From: Thamnidium elegans
Lineage: Eukaryota > Mucoromycota > Mucoromycetes > Mucorales > Mucoraceae
Direction of reading: 5' to 3'
Length of the DNA: 64,000 nt
NCBI GenBank assembly: GCA_025201345.1
Contig: JAIXMG010000038.1
Span: 310,001-374,000 of the forward strand
The notes beneath the pieces are model-generated. The model searched no databases. It saw nothing but the letters and a program-made list of their open reading frames with translations, and was not told the DNA's origin. The translations under genes were made by a program, and so were the position numbers. Positions 21,400-33,622 of the stretch are shown here, in pieces. Within the stretch, counting starts at the first letter, position 1. Every line of letters begins with the position of its first letter.

Positions 21400-24211
21400 A
21401 TGGCGAAAGGAAATATTATATCGCGTTTATTTGGTGCCATGTCATCAAAGAAGAATAATAATAACAACAATGATAATAATAAGCAAGCAAGGCAACCTTC
21501 AAAAAGATCACGAATTGAATCTGCCTCAACAAGTGCATCACTATCTCCACCTACACCACCACCAAAGACCACACCGAGACCCATTATAAAGTCTTCTTTA
21601 TCTGTAACGAATAGTAATACTACTGCAACAACAATAACTTATGTAGCAGCAGACCTACCGATTACAAAAGATAGTTCACATTTATTCTTTTCCGATATAA
21701 AAGAAAAAGTAACTAATATGAACGAATTTATTCAAACACAAGAAAGTAATCAAATTGGACTTCATTTAAAGAATCTAAATTACCTTAATGACCATGTTAC
21801 TTATAAAAATAGTTCATTAAATGACGAATATTTAACCTTAGCATCGAGCACGTCATCCAGTCTATCATTGCAGGACGCATTATTTTCACATTTTTCTAAT
21901 TTGGACGCACAATCTGAGATATCATCCTACTCTTCTAATTACAACTCTAAAATTATAGTTCGAGCACAGCAACAAAGTCCGTCTGTAAGTGATTACGATG
22001 AAACAGAATCACTTTTCGATCGACGATTTTCTATTACTGACGCAAGCTCAACAAGTTCATTGTCTGACTTATTCAGCACATTGGTGATACAAAAAGAAGA
22101 TGATACATTGTACTATCAACGAGAATTTTGTAATATGTACGTAGACGGCTTAAGGTTTTTGTCAACTAGCTCACCTGAACAGAGTCCTGCGCGCGCCTTT
22201 GGTCTGTTTGAATTTATTTCGATTAAAGGTCATCAGTTTTATTCTCATTTGAATCATGGTACCAAGCGCTTGGTTTCTTTTGCTCAATATCGCGCTGGAC
22301 GCATGCTGTACGAATGTTCCTGTAATAACGAAGACGATAGAATGACGAAAAAACAAGGTTTACTTTATTTACAAACATCTGCTAAAAATGGTAATGCGCG
22401 TGCTTCTTTTATTTTGGGGTTATATGCTGAACAAATTAATGATGTCGACTTGGCCTGTCAGTACTATCATCATGCTGCTGCCGCTGGTGTCTTGTCCGCA
22501 AAGGTTTCGTTTGGTACTGCTGTCCTGTTTCGAGGCGCTACTCATTTCAAAGTAAATGAAGCGATTAATCTATTGGAAGAAGCAAGTAGTGAGGTAACAC
22601 ACATACAATAAAAAAAAGAGGGGGTAGTTACACTAACGCTTTGTTTATTTTTAAAAAAAATTAGGGTCATTCAATAGCGTCACTTTCATTAGCCCTTTAT
22701 TATGAAAAAATCGATCGACTTGATTTGTCGATCAAATACTGCAACTTGGTTCAAATTTCACCTCAAAGTCCCATTTACTGTATCAGCAGTTACCAAATCG
22801 GTGTCATCTATTTAAAGGCTGGACCCAACTTTGCCTCAACTGCCTATCGATATATCTTGGCTGCAGCAGAAGCAACGTATCACCAAGACGGCGGTGGACA
22901 AGAAACTGCTCAATTTACTACACCATTAAGAAAACTGGGTATATTACACTTGAAGGGGATTGGTACTCCTCGAAACCAAAGCGCAGCATTTAAATATATC
23001 CTTGAAGCAGCTAAATTAGGCGATGAACCTGCCAATATCTTGTTAGGTCAAATGTACTGGAATGGTCAAGGAGTTGAAGCTAACCTGTCAGTGGCCATGA
23101 AGATTTTTGCAAACTATGGCGATAATATTGCAGCTACTTTGTCTCGCGGTCTACTGATCATGAAAGAAAATCCTACGCATGCTTATCAAGAGTTTCAAAA
23201 TGTAGTACATCATTGTACCACCCCTTTTGACGAAGAACATTGGGATGTTACTTCCATAAAGAATGAAGCTCGTGTTCGCATCGCAGTCTGGGAGTATAAT
23301 GGCATTGGTGGCGCAGAAAAGAACCCATCGCGAGCCTTTGCTACTTTGAAAAAGCTTTCCGATGATTGTAATTACAGTGGCGCGCATTATTGGTTAGCTT
23401 GGGCCTATATGGATGGTGTCAAATTAGAAGATGGAACTGTGGTCGTACCAGTTGATATAGATCAAGGATTTTTGTACTTTCTTAAAGGTGCTATTCAAGA
23501 CGTTCATGAATGTCAATATCGTGTTGGCTTAATGTTACGAGAAGACTATAAGCATCCCAAGTTGAGCAAGAACGATGCGTTTGATTTCTTTTACGCAGCT
23601 GCTAAAAAAGATAATGTCGATGCTCTTACCATGGTTGGCGTCTATTATTATACCGGAAGTGTTGGTAAAGAGCGTGATCTTGATAGGGCATTTGAATTCT
23701 TTAGCGCAGCAGCAAAGTATAATGATCCATTAGCTATTCAATACTTGGCCGATTACATTATCAAAAACAAATCTAGTAATTCCATTGACCATCGTCACGT
23801 ATTTAACGAATTAAATCGATCGGCAGGTACTAAAAAAGATCCCACTGCTTATCGAATGTTGGCCCTGGTAGCTGAAAAGAGTGTTGATCCTAGAAACTTT
23901 TATGAAAAAGGGGTTAATTCTCAATCAGATTATTTAGATGAAAATTTATTAAATCTTTATCATCAAGCTAAACAAGAGTCGTTGGAAACCAATACCGATC
24001 TCAAGTTTCGATTTACTTTGCATTGTCTTTGGCAAGCTATCAATTTAAACGATTATCCCTCGGGTCATCTCCTTTGTAAATATATTCCTAAGATGAGCGA
24101 GGATGATATTTCAAAATCGATTGATATCTTTTGTCGAAAAGAATTTTCAGTTGCAACAAAGTAAAGTTGTACAGTACTTTACCAAAATAAGAATATAAAA
24201 ATTACTCACAA

Positions 24212-24248
<37 letters not shown>

Positions 24249-26722
24249 GATGAGTATGGCATTTGCTATGTTTTTAAAAGAAACTGGAGATAAGACTAGT
24301 GCTTTGAAATTGTACATTAAAGTTGCTGCTTCTTCTGACGAAGTAACAAGTAACACAGTTTGGAGTTCTCGAATTGAAGTAGCTAAATTAATCTTGAACG
24401 AAGGTCAAGGAAAAGCTACAAGTAAAACCAAGGTTTTCCAATGGTTAAACGAAATGATTTCCTATCACGGTAAAAACTTGTTTATGGCATTTATTCTTTT
24501 AGGTAATTTTTTTTTTTCTCACACACACATATACATATATTAACGCACAAATAATTAAAATAGGTAAATGTCATGAAAATGAAATTTGTGATGGTTGTAA
24601 TAAAGAATTAGCCACTCAATATTACGAATACGGTCTTGAATGCGAATCAAGTGATGTTTCAATGGAGATTTTTGCTCGTAGAAGATTGGTAGAAACTTAT
24701 TATAAATCCTATGATGACCGTAAATTAATCGAGCAATCCAATCGAATCGAAGATATAATTAAATCCATTACTGACGTTTCAGAAAAGAAATCTATTTTAG
24801 CAGACATTTATTATTACAAAGGTAAAACCGGGGGGGGGGGTTTCGTACGCCAATCTAAACATTTTACCTTTTTTTTTTTAGGATTGTTGGCTTTGCATAA
24901 TGGCACTATTTATAACTATCGAGAAAAATCAAGATTCTATCTTTCCAAGTCTGATGAATATGGTAATATTTTAGCTTGCCTCGAATTAGGTTATCTGTAT
25001 GGTACCATGGAAGGTAAAGAAGAATTAGCAGAAGAATGTTTCCAAAAGGTTGAAGCCAGTAAAAATACACTGATCTCTTTCAAGGGTCGAATAACTGAAT
25101 CTTTGGTGTTAGTACGTGCTGATAACATTCGTACCAATAACGAGTACTTGGTTGAAATCAACAAGACCAAATTAGCTGCTGGTATCATGTACAGCTACTA
25201 TAATATGGAGCGTCAATCCGTCCAATGGTTTAAAGAAATATCTGATAACCCTATTGCTCAAATAATGATCTTATATTACGAAATGAAGGACATTAACAAA
25301 CGTACGCCACAAAACATTCGACATCTCGCTGCTCTTTTAGACCCCTTTGAAAGAAAAATAGGGTGTGACTATTATGATAGTATGGCAGTTAGTTATGGCG
25401 AATTCAGATTAGGTCAATGTTATCAGCATGGTCATGGTGTTGCCATTAATAACAACATGGCTCACGACTTGTATACTAAAGCGTGCGTATACGTATTGAA
25501 CAATGAAACCTATGAACGTTTGGCAGAGCTTACCAATTTGGTTGGATCCGATACCAACTTATTTACTACTTTATCGAATTCTGCTCGAAATGATACAGAT
25601 GCTACGTTCAAACTGGGACAGTATTACCATGCTCGAGATAGTAATAATCAAGATGCTGATATACCTTGCAAAAGGGCAGCAGACTACTATCACGAGGCCG
25701 CTCAGGCTGGTCACGCTGAATCATGTTATTTCTACGCTAAATATCTTATTTCTGAAACGCGTAAAGATGCCAGTATCAATCCAGCTGTTCGATCTAAACG
25801 CGCGTCGAATTATCTTCGCATTGCCGCTAACAAAAATCACGCTCCGTCCTTTTATGAACTAGGTAAACTAGAAATGGAGGTCGGGCTTTACGATGAAGGT
25901 CTCGAGGACTTGGAGGAAGCTGCCTTTTTGAACCATGGACTTGCTGCTTATGAACTAGGTGAACTTAAACGCACTGGATTCACAGGATGCATTTCGGGTC
26001 AAGTCACATTCAAGTTATCTCAAAGTACGACGGAGGCCATGTCGTGGTACCAGACTGCGGTTTCTAATGGATGCATTATCGCTTTACTCAAACAAGGTTT
26101 GTTCTATGAAACAGGTGAACTTGGGAAACAAGACTTGGCAAAGGCAAGAGCGTGCTATATGGAAGCTTACTTAACTCAAAAATGTCCTGAAGGTATGACA
26201 GAGTACGCTTTGGGTTGTTTAGAAGAAACGTGTTTGAATTTATCAGCTACTTTTCCCACAACAGGTCAACGCAGAATTGCTTTTGATTGGTTCCAGAAAT
26301 CTTTGCAGGCTAAAAATCAAAATGCTAATTTCAAGATTGGCGCTTATTTGCTTCAAGGTTGGGTAATTAGAACAACTGCTAAGCAAGATGAAAGTCTTGG
26401 ATTCAAGATTTTGATGCAAGAAAAAGAAGAAGGAAATGTATTGGCCATTAAAGAGCTGGCTCGCTACTTTGAGAAGAAGTGTAACACTGAAAAAGCTTTT
26501 GAGTACTGGATGCTGGCATGCCATTTAGATGATCCTGAGGCCTTTGAATACGTTTCCGAGTGTTTCGAAAAAGGCTTGTTAGGTCAAGAGGTAGATGAAG
26601 AAAAAACTTTCAGATACAAATCTTTGGCTTCTGAGGCGCGTAAGCAAGCTGTGGAGACACAACGTAGTATGATGGGTTTCAAATCCGATTATTCTGAAGA
26701 AAGAAATCTTCGCTCAAACTAG
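21400..26722 (+). CDS. giant SEL1-repeat protein, 1680 aa
   Basis: Exons are 21400-22593, 22665-24160, 24249-24502, 24564-24821 and 24882-26722. The first ~230 residues are Ser/Asn/Thr-rich and probably disordered, with a basic patch KRSR. The rest is dominated by SEL1-type tetratricopeptide-like units with patterns such as A-x2-YILEAAKLGDEPANILLGQMYWNGQGV, LGQCYQHGHGV and AADYYHEAAQAGHAESC. Such helical solenoids act as scaffolds; fungal members include ERAD factors (Hrd3) and chitin-synthase activators (Skt5). This protein is far longer than those and has no signal peptide or C-terminal prenylation motif, so its partner is unknown. Intron 2 is mostly a T32 run, and intron 4 has a G10 run. 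The ATG at 21400 follows a pyrimidine tract; a longer upstream ORF start lies in the TG repeat and is unlikely. Confidence 0.85.
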
Positions 26723-27199
26723 AAAAACCAAAAAAAAAAAAAAAAAAAAAATTGTGTAATTACACGCGCAATTGTAAATTATAGATTGTTCTTTTATCTT
26801 TATTATTATGTATTTTTATATTTATTATTATTACTTCTGTATGTGCCCTATTACCCTTATCTAATTTCTATTATTTTTATATCTATTATTTATTGTCATT
26901 TCCGCTAATAAAAGGGTATATTTGTCCTTATATATATCACATGAGTCCCTTTTTTTAAAAAAGAATATATATCTATAAAACAATACAATATAAAGTTTTA
27001 ATGTTTTATAAAAGACAGGAGAGAGAGAGGGGGCAAAAAGTAGTAGTAATAAATATTAATAAGAGTAAGTAAAAGCAGTTTATAAGACAAAAAGTAAATA
27101 TCTTGACCCATTATATAAATTAATAAATGGAGTAGGACAGTGAGAAAATATTAAGATATGATATTATTTTGCATATGAGTACAAACTATCCGAAACGAT
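26723..27199. other. convergent 3' intergenic region
   Basis: Between the SEL1 gene (+) and the wall-sensor-like gene (-). An A20 tract begins shortly after the SEL1 stop. Otherwise AT-rich, with a GA-rich stretch near 27020-27035. No gene seen. Confidence 0.5.
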
Positions 27200-28256
27200 T
27201 TATCTACCATGAACTACATTGTTAGTTCTAACAGGGGATCCAACCTCGTCAGGCTTATAAACGTCTTGAGGGCTCATACTGTGTTGTTGAGCAGGAACAT
27301 TATTCATCATGTAAGCTTGTTGATGCTGTTGTTGATGTTGTGGTTGCATCGGAGCTACAGAAGAGTAGGCAGTTGCAGAAGTATTACTATCATAATAATA
27401 TCCACCGTCATCATAATACTCTTGCTGTTGCTGATGTTGTGGCTGTTGTTGCTGTTGAGCATAATAATAACCTTGTTGAGGTTGCATACCATAATCCATA
27501 TTATTGTCTTGGTAACCATAATGTCCATAGTTGGGATCTTCGTTATAGTAATTACCTTGATCGTTCAATCTGGGCAAAGTAGGCGAAATTGGTTTAGAAG
27601 GTAAAACAGGTGCCGCGACAACAGGAGTTCTATGATGAGGGAAATCTCCCAATCCATAATCCTCAAAATCAGATTTTTTGTTATTTCTCTTCTTGGTACA
27701 TCCTCCACGACGATTAACACAGGCCAATATACCACCAATCAATGCAATACCAACTATATATAAAAAAGTTAAGAGGTTAAAAGCCCGGTTTTTTCTTTAA
27801 AAAAAGGAACTTGAACTATTTACCTACACCACCAACTACACATCCGACAATAAGTGCGGTATCACTTTTTTCCTTTGTATCTTTAGGACTAGGAGAATTT
27901 GTAGCTGAATTAGTGGTGGAGCTACTGGTAGTAGAGGAAGTAGCTGAGTGTTCCTCACTCGAAGTGGTTTGAACTACAGGAGGAGGAGGAGGGGTCGAAG
28001 AGGCTGGCGGAGGTGTAGCCGAAGGAGGAGCAGAAGAACTGGGAGGAACAGAAGGTTTTAAAGTTGAGAGTGATTTTGATGGTGGTGGGTCTGAAACGGA
28101 TGGAACAGGAGGAGCGGTGGTGGTGGTAGGCTTAGTACTGGGCTTTGGCACAACTGAATCGGTAGGATCAGCTACTTGACCCTGAACTGTCAACAAGAGC
28201 TGAAGTAAAGCGACAATTGTGATAATTAGCCACTTGGTTGAGATAGAAATTCGCAT
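27200..28256 (-). CDS. single-pass Ser/Thr/Pro-rich membrane protein (wall-sensor-like)
   Basis: Two exons on the minus strand, 28256-27824 and 27753-27200, giving 328 residues. An N-terminal signal peptide (residues ~7-27, WLIITIVALLQLLLTVQGQ) is followed by about 100 residues of Ser/Thr/Pro, probably O-mannosylated. One membrane helix (about 133-156, ALIVGCVVGGVVGIALIGGI) spans the intron junction, next to a basic stop-transfer NRRGGCTKKRNNKK. The cytoplasmic tail is rich in Gln, Tyr and Asn. This layout resembles fungal Mid2/Wsc-type cell-wall stress sensors or Axl2-like proteins, but no WSC or cadherin domain is present and the tail is not alignable by eye. Role in wall sensing is an inference from architecture only. 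Confidence 0.8.
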
Positions 28257-28857
28257 AGTGACTACTTAATTCTTTCTTTCGTTCTATATAAAAAAAGGGT
28301 TCCTTCTTCTAAAAGAATGAATTAAATGAATGAATAAATAAAAAAGTACGAGAAAAAGAAGTGCGAAATAAATAATATAAAACAGCTAATCAAGTTGGAA
28401 TTTTTTTTTTTTTAGTATTACGGTAATATTAATAGTGTAACGGTTAATAGCACCTCTTTTTTTTGTTTAACCTAGTTACTGAAAAAATTAAAAAATACAA
28501 AATATCTACAATTGGCTACTTTTCACGCCTTTAGTTAAAAAAGATCTTTTATTGTACTTTTGGTTAGTGTATCACTAAAAGTTCTTATTTATCATTATTA
28601 ATATTATTATTACTACATGTCGTTTATTCTTCTTTTTTTTTTTTGTATCAGATATAAAAAATATATGTTCTGCTTAGTATTTTCCATTTCTTTTTTGTAA
28701 AATAGAAAGTATTAGTAAATATTTTAATATGATACAATTTTCAACAAGATCATCCAGTTACATTTTTTGCCATTTTCAGTCGCAACTTTATTTACAGTGT
28801 TTGCGGTCTCAATTAGCGGATTTTTGAAAGTCAATTTGCGTGAAGTATTCTTTCGAC
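28257..28857. other. intergenic DNA, no gene seen
   Basis: AT-rich promoter side of the wall-sensor-like gene and left flank of the DDE_3 relic. No clear terminal repeat for the older DDE_3 element was found here. Confidence 0.4.
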
Positions 28858-29229
28858 TTAAACTGATTTTTTATTTAAACACTTTGAAAAAACATTGACA
28901 GAGTGTTGGATACAGTTTCTTAATGTAGTTTGAGGAAAATTATTACATGCCTCAGTAATTCCTGTATGAAGACCTTCAGTAGCTTCGAACTTACTATGCT
29001 TAACACTATTTTTAATAATGGCCCAAAATTTCTCAATAGGATTCAATTCTGGTGAATAAGGAGATAGATAGATACATCTGTACCCTCTACTGGTAACTAA
29101 ATTGTCAATGTCTTCGTGGATATGGATAGAGACGTTATCCATGACAAGATAGAAATCTTTTAATTCCGGGAATCTATTTAACTGATCTATGGTACCCTTT
29201 AAAAACTCAAGATAGTGCCCAGTTCTTGT
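28858..29229 (-). pseudogene. DDE_3 (Tc1/IS630-type) transposase, C-terminal half
   Basis: Minus-strand frame from the insertion site at 29229 to the stop at 28858. It contains GHYLEFL, then LVMDN (second catalytic Asp) and SPYSPELNPIEKFW (Glu) with 34 residues between Asp and Glu. These are hallmarks of the DDE_3 superfamily of Tc1/IS630 transposases. The upstream part is cut off by the element inserted at 29231-30585. Across the insertion, removing the element and one TA gives an open frame for about 13 more codons on the far side. The N-terminal half was not recognised beyond 30588, so the gene is a relic. Confidence 0.78.
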
Positions 29230-29230
29230 A

Positions 29231-30585
29231 CAGTGCTTCCACTCTCAAATGGAACGTTTTTTGAAATCAGTGGAAAATAAACTGGAACATTCAACCAATT
29301 AAATTAAACAAAATTTGAACTTAATTTGGAACATCCTTTGAGCTTCAATTGGAACATTCTTATTTTTGTTTTTCATAATTCGTAATGAGCTTATTTTTTT
29401 TAGGTGAAGACGGGGTCCGGCAACATTACGAAGGAAGATGGAACTGAAGCTATGGATTTCGAGATTGAAGACGATCATTACAATTTAAATAAATTGACAG
29501 ATTTCGAGAAGTACCTGAAAAACAAGCCTTTAGACGTCGAGATGTCTGGAAAAAAAAGTAGAGAAACTGATAGTAGTAAGAGTGTAAAAGGATACTAGCT
29601 CAGATAAAGAGAAAAAATACATTTGCACGATGGAGCTACCCGTCGGTTATTTTTTTTTATTGGAAATGGCAAAAAAGCCCATCTGTTCGCGCTGTGGCTT
29701 CCAGAGTCAATGTGAGTCATAGCACTGTAAACAACTGGTACCAGAAGTATCTAAGTGACCCAGATAATTATGAGTTGAAAAAAAAACCAATTGTAGTAAC
29801 AGACCAGCTTCGAAGCTTCAGGAGTCACACAAACAGTTTTTTTTATGGGAACCCATCTGCTGTTATAACTGATGCCGTAGAAAGTTTGACAACAGCTTTC
29901 GAAGGACTTGATATTAAGAAGTCTAGAGTGCATGAGTTTATGAAGGACGAATTTAATCTCTTTTTGAAAGTAGCCACTTTGTATCCAGGCCCCCGTAACG
30001 ACGAGAAAAATTTAGAAAAAAAAGATTGAGGTGAACGCAAGAATGGATGGATATAGACATGGACTTCACGAAAAACTGTGTATTTATTGATGAGCCCGGT
30101 TTTGACATAAATACGAGACGCAGTAGAGCTTGGTCTAGTAAGGGTACCGAAGCTATAATATCTACTGTAAGTACTGGAGCAGTATCGCATACTGTAATTG
30201 GAGCAATTTCGGCCATAGGCGTTGTTAATATAACTACGAGAGTACCTATGCCACCAAAAAAAATTAGGATCCAAGGCGGTAAAAAAGAAAATCTGCCGGA
30301 CCAAAAACTTCCCAAACGAAAGGTACAACAACCGGCCACTATCTACTAACTTTACAATGTGTTCCAATTGAAGTTTGAAGGGTATTCGAAATTAAGTTCA
30401 AATTTAACTCCATTTTGTTTTCAAAAATTGTACGACCCAGCTGTAAGAGTTGAGTACTTGTGTTCCCGATAAAATGATATATATATTAAGGTTATTATTA
30501 AGATAATAAAACTCAGATTGTTTACCCTTTATTCTGCTATCTCTTACACCAACTCCAAAAGTGTTCGATTTGAGAGTGGACACTG
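29231..30585 (+). mobile_element. TA-flanked DDE_3 element, internally deleted, nested in an older one
   Basis: Outer ends are CAGTGCTTCCACTCTCAAAT on the left and the near-matching inverse on the right (CAGTGTCCACTCTCAAAT when read inward), with TA at 29229-29230 and 30586-30587. A subterminal part of the repeat also matches: TTTGAACTTAATTT...CTTCAATTGGAACA at about 29312-29360 against the reverse strand near 30357-30405. The right arm has about 130 bp between the two matching blocks. Inside is an N-terminal half transposase only, so the element is non-autonomous. It is inserted in the DDE_3 relic on the opposite strand. Confidence 0.82.
29404..30349 (+). pseudogene. DDE_3 transposase N-terminal part, lacking the second Asp and Glu
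   Basis: Three frame segments. 29404-29598 is acidic and may be the N-terminus. 29694-30029 has a helix-turn-helix, SRVNVSHSTVNNWYQKYL, and a second DNA-binding part. 30047-30349 has the first catalytic Asp in CVFIDEPGFDINTRRSRAWS followed by VVNITTR, as in DDE_3 transposases. The reading stops at 30347-30349 soon after a Lys-rich linker. The region with the second Asp and the Glu is absent before the right terminal repeat, so an internal deletion removed the C-terminal half. Frames shift near 29600-29690 and 30030-30047. Confidence 0.75.
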
Positions 30586-30587
30586 TA

Positions 30588-33500
30588 CCTGTAGCGAAGT
30601 ATGGAAAAAATTTGTCGGTATCTCAAGTGTCTCCCTACTATAAATAGTAATATTAGTTAAATCAGTCCTTTTATCCTTTTTCGTAATTTTTACTGCACTT
30701 TTTTTCCAAACATAACAACGTTATCTTTATTAAGAAATAGAGTATAGGTTCTTCAAATATGCTTTTTGTTTAAGCTTTTCGGAAGTATCAAAAGTCTATC
30801 TAAAGAAACCCTTTTGAGTCACTTAAAATAAATAGAAATACATGCTTTGTTAATACTGGCAATTGAATTCTTAGTATTTTCGAACTGGTCCCTTCTAACT
30901 TTATTCTCAATTACTGCGCAAAGATGCTCTTAAGGATTTAGATCTTGAAGCTGAGCCTATTTATAGTATCTCGAATCAATTGATTTGTACTTTTTACTGT
31001 CTTTATTATCGCGAAAAAGGGAAACTTTTTATAGTAGCATATGATCCTTTCATTTCAGAATATTTATCTATTAGATCCACAGAGTTTTTTTATTGTAGTT
31101 ATTTTGGTGAAACGATTAAATGTTATACATATTTTGTACAGAAAATGTTTTTAGTCTTTAATTCTTTTTATACAGATTTTCCATCTATTAGCAACTATCC
31201 CAACGATGATAATATAATATTTGGTGGTTATGGTAGCATTATTAGTTTATTTTTCTGGGAGAAATGCCGTACGTTATTTGAGATAAGTATGTATCAGTGA
31301 TAATTGTACTACTTGAAATAAGGTTGATCATTGTTAAAAACTAGAAATAAAGTATTTTAAATATAGACTGAAAATATGATCATCCTTTTTTTTTTAAAAA
31401 AAAAAAAGTAATCAACTCTTTCAATATGTCATTAGCTAGTACAGAGCAACTTATTGATCTTTCGAATTAAATACAAACTGCCATGTAAACGTAGGCAAGG
31501 GATTGATTTTTCCCTGCCATAAGTCTTTCTTCTTCTTTTTTTCCTAGTTAAATGATGTAATGTAAAACCCCTTTAAGGCACATGGATATTTCAGTTTTTA
31601 CTTGTAATTCTAAAAATACGGTAGTATATCTGGTAAAACGCAAAGCTCTAAAGACAGGGATCAATGTTTGTGTGACATAAAAAAATCGAGATGAATGTAT
31701 CTACAATGCAGAGCAGTTAGGAATAAACTCAGTGAGCTTAGTATTTTTTTTTTTTTTTGTTAACTATAAACTACGGCTGTTAATATACACAAATAATTTG
31801 CTTGGTAGTAATGCCAAATATAAATTTGGTCTTTTTTTTTTTTTTTTTTGGTATAAATAGCTTTCTTTGCTTTATAAAGTAAAAAAAAAAAAAAACTACA
31901 CTGTTCAGTGCGGATAGTATCCTGTTTAGTATTGTCACTAATAAAGTAACGCGCCACTCAGGTAACAGATGATAAGAAATAATCTGCATTAATAGTCACT
32001 GGTGGCGATCACAAAAGGAAAATCGCAATGTTTACGCAAACGACTACATTAACGTTCTATGTAACGACAAGATGTAGAAAGTAATTTTTTTTTAATACAA
32101 CAAGATTACTTGCAAAACTTTTAATGCTATCTATACCAAACCAGAGGAGTTATATAGGTATTAGATATAAACCCCTTGATTACACATTTCTCTCATTCCT
32201 AGTGCAATCAGCCACATGCATATATTGTACTTTCCCAAAACAACTTTTGTTTCTTTTCTTGGCTGTGAAAAGGGGCCAAATATATTAGTGTATATTCTAA
32301 TTAAAGCCCCATATATGCTTACCAGGTTTTGACTGAATCACGAAAGAGAAAAACCGGGGGAGGGGTTACTGATGTTCGTAATAAGATAATCTGATGAAAT
32401 CCTTTTACGTGAACCCCTAAATCACAAGTTACTCTTGTAGATATATCGAAGCTAATGAGTTATATATGCGGGCGCAAAACCGTCTAGATTTTCTACTGTA
32501 ACTGAATGCTTCTCTGGTCTCGTTGCTTTCTTATGATCGATAACTTACATCAAGTATTGTTTTCACGCAATAACCCTTGTTTGATCATTACTACTGCTAG
32601 TAGTTCACATGTCTATTATTTAATTAAACTACCTAGGTTATATTTTTTATTTTTGAATCTTTCTTTTAAAAAAAAAGAAATTGCGCGTAATATATATACA
32701 GTTTAGATGTGTTGTAAAAAACAATACGATGACTTTATTACGGATAATAAGGGGGATAAACCTACCCAAAGTACTTTTCTAAAAAGGGTTCTCCAGTTAA
32801 TACGGTAATAATATGATATCTTAAAAACACTTTTTTATCACGTAAATTGAGAATTAAAGATATTGTATATATTATAATATATACACTTCTAAAATTTCTA
32901 ATGTATGAATGAGATTAATTCCATAAAACATATAGGGTTAATTATCATGATCAACTATTGGAAATATAAAAAGAGAATAAAAAGTTGTTAAACTCACACG
33001 AACAAATTAGACGGAAAAGAAACGCGAAACAATATAAAAAAAAGCCATCATCTTGCGTTATTATTTATAATTTCACATATTTGTGCTTATATGTAAAGAA
33101 ACATATATTATTATTTCTTGCAATATCAATTAGGCGTTTCTTAAAATATCTATTTGCAACTATAAAAAATTCTTTTCAATTGTGGTGATAACAATGTAAC
33201 CAAGTTATTACATAACTATATGATCAATTACTAATGCATATATTGTATGCACAGAAGCAACCGTACATCCAGATACAAAATAACCGCCAATTTGATTTAG
33301 TATATCTCATGACACCCTCCTTAGTATCTGATATTGTTCTTTTTTTCTTTATGCGCAAGAAATGAAAAAAGGATGATATTTGCTGTTTATAGAGTACATG
33401 GCATAATGCCAATTTATTTGAAATACCGTTAATGTATATAATACGTATTTAATCTGCAGGAGATGATAATAAAGATATCTTATATTTTTTTCTTTTTGTC

Positions 33501-33622
33501 ACCTCTATCTATTTCTAATCACTATCCCTGTATCCCAACTCTTATGAATGTTATATAAAAATGAAAAAATATATTTTATTACTTGTTCTCTTCCCTCAGC
33601 CTAATTTTTTTTTACTATAACA
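30588..33622. other. 3-kb gene-poor AT-rich DNA
   Basis: No gene that I can support. A 106-codon plus ORF at 30980-31300 has aromatic-rich, AT-driven composition and no motif; I regard it as chance. Oligo-T/A tracts are common (31379-31407, 31831-31849). The last 150 bp are the promoter side of the gene at 33623. Confidence 0.4.

Noticed and set aside
27209..27604. 131-codon plus-strand ORF opposite the wall-sensor-like gene
   Set aside because: It is the antisense shadow of the Gln/Tyr-rich tail, giving Leu/Ile-rich nonsense.
30980..31300. 106-codon plus-strand ORF
   Set aside because: Tyr/Phe-rich, AT-driven composition with no motif, no splice context and no start context. Probably chance.
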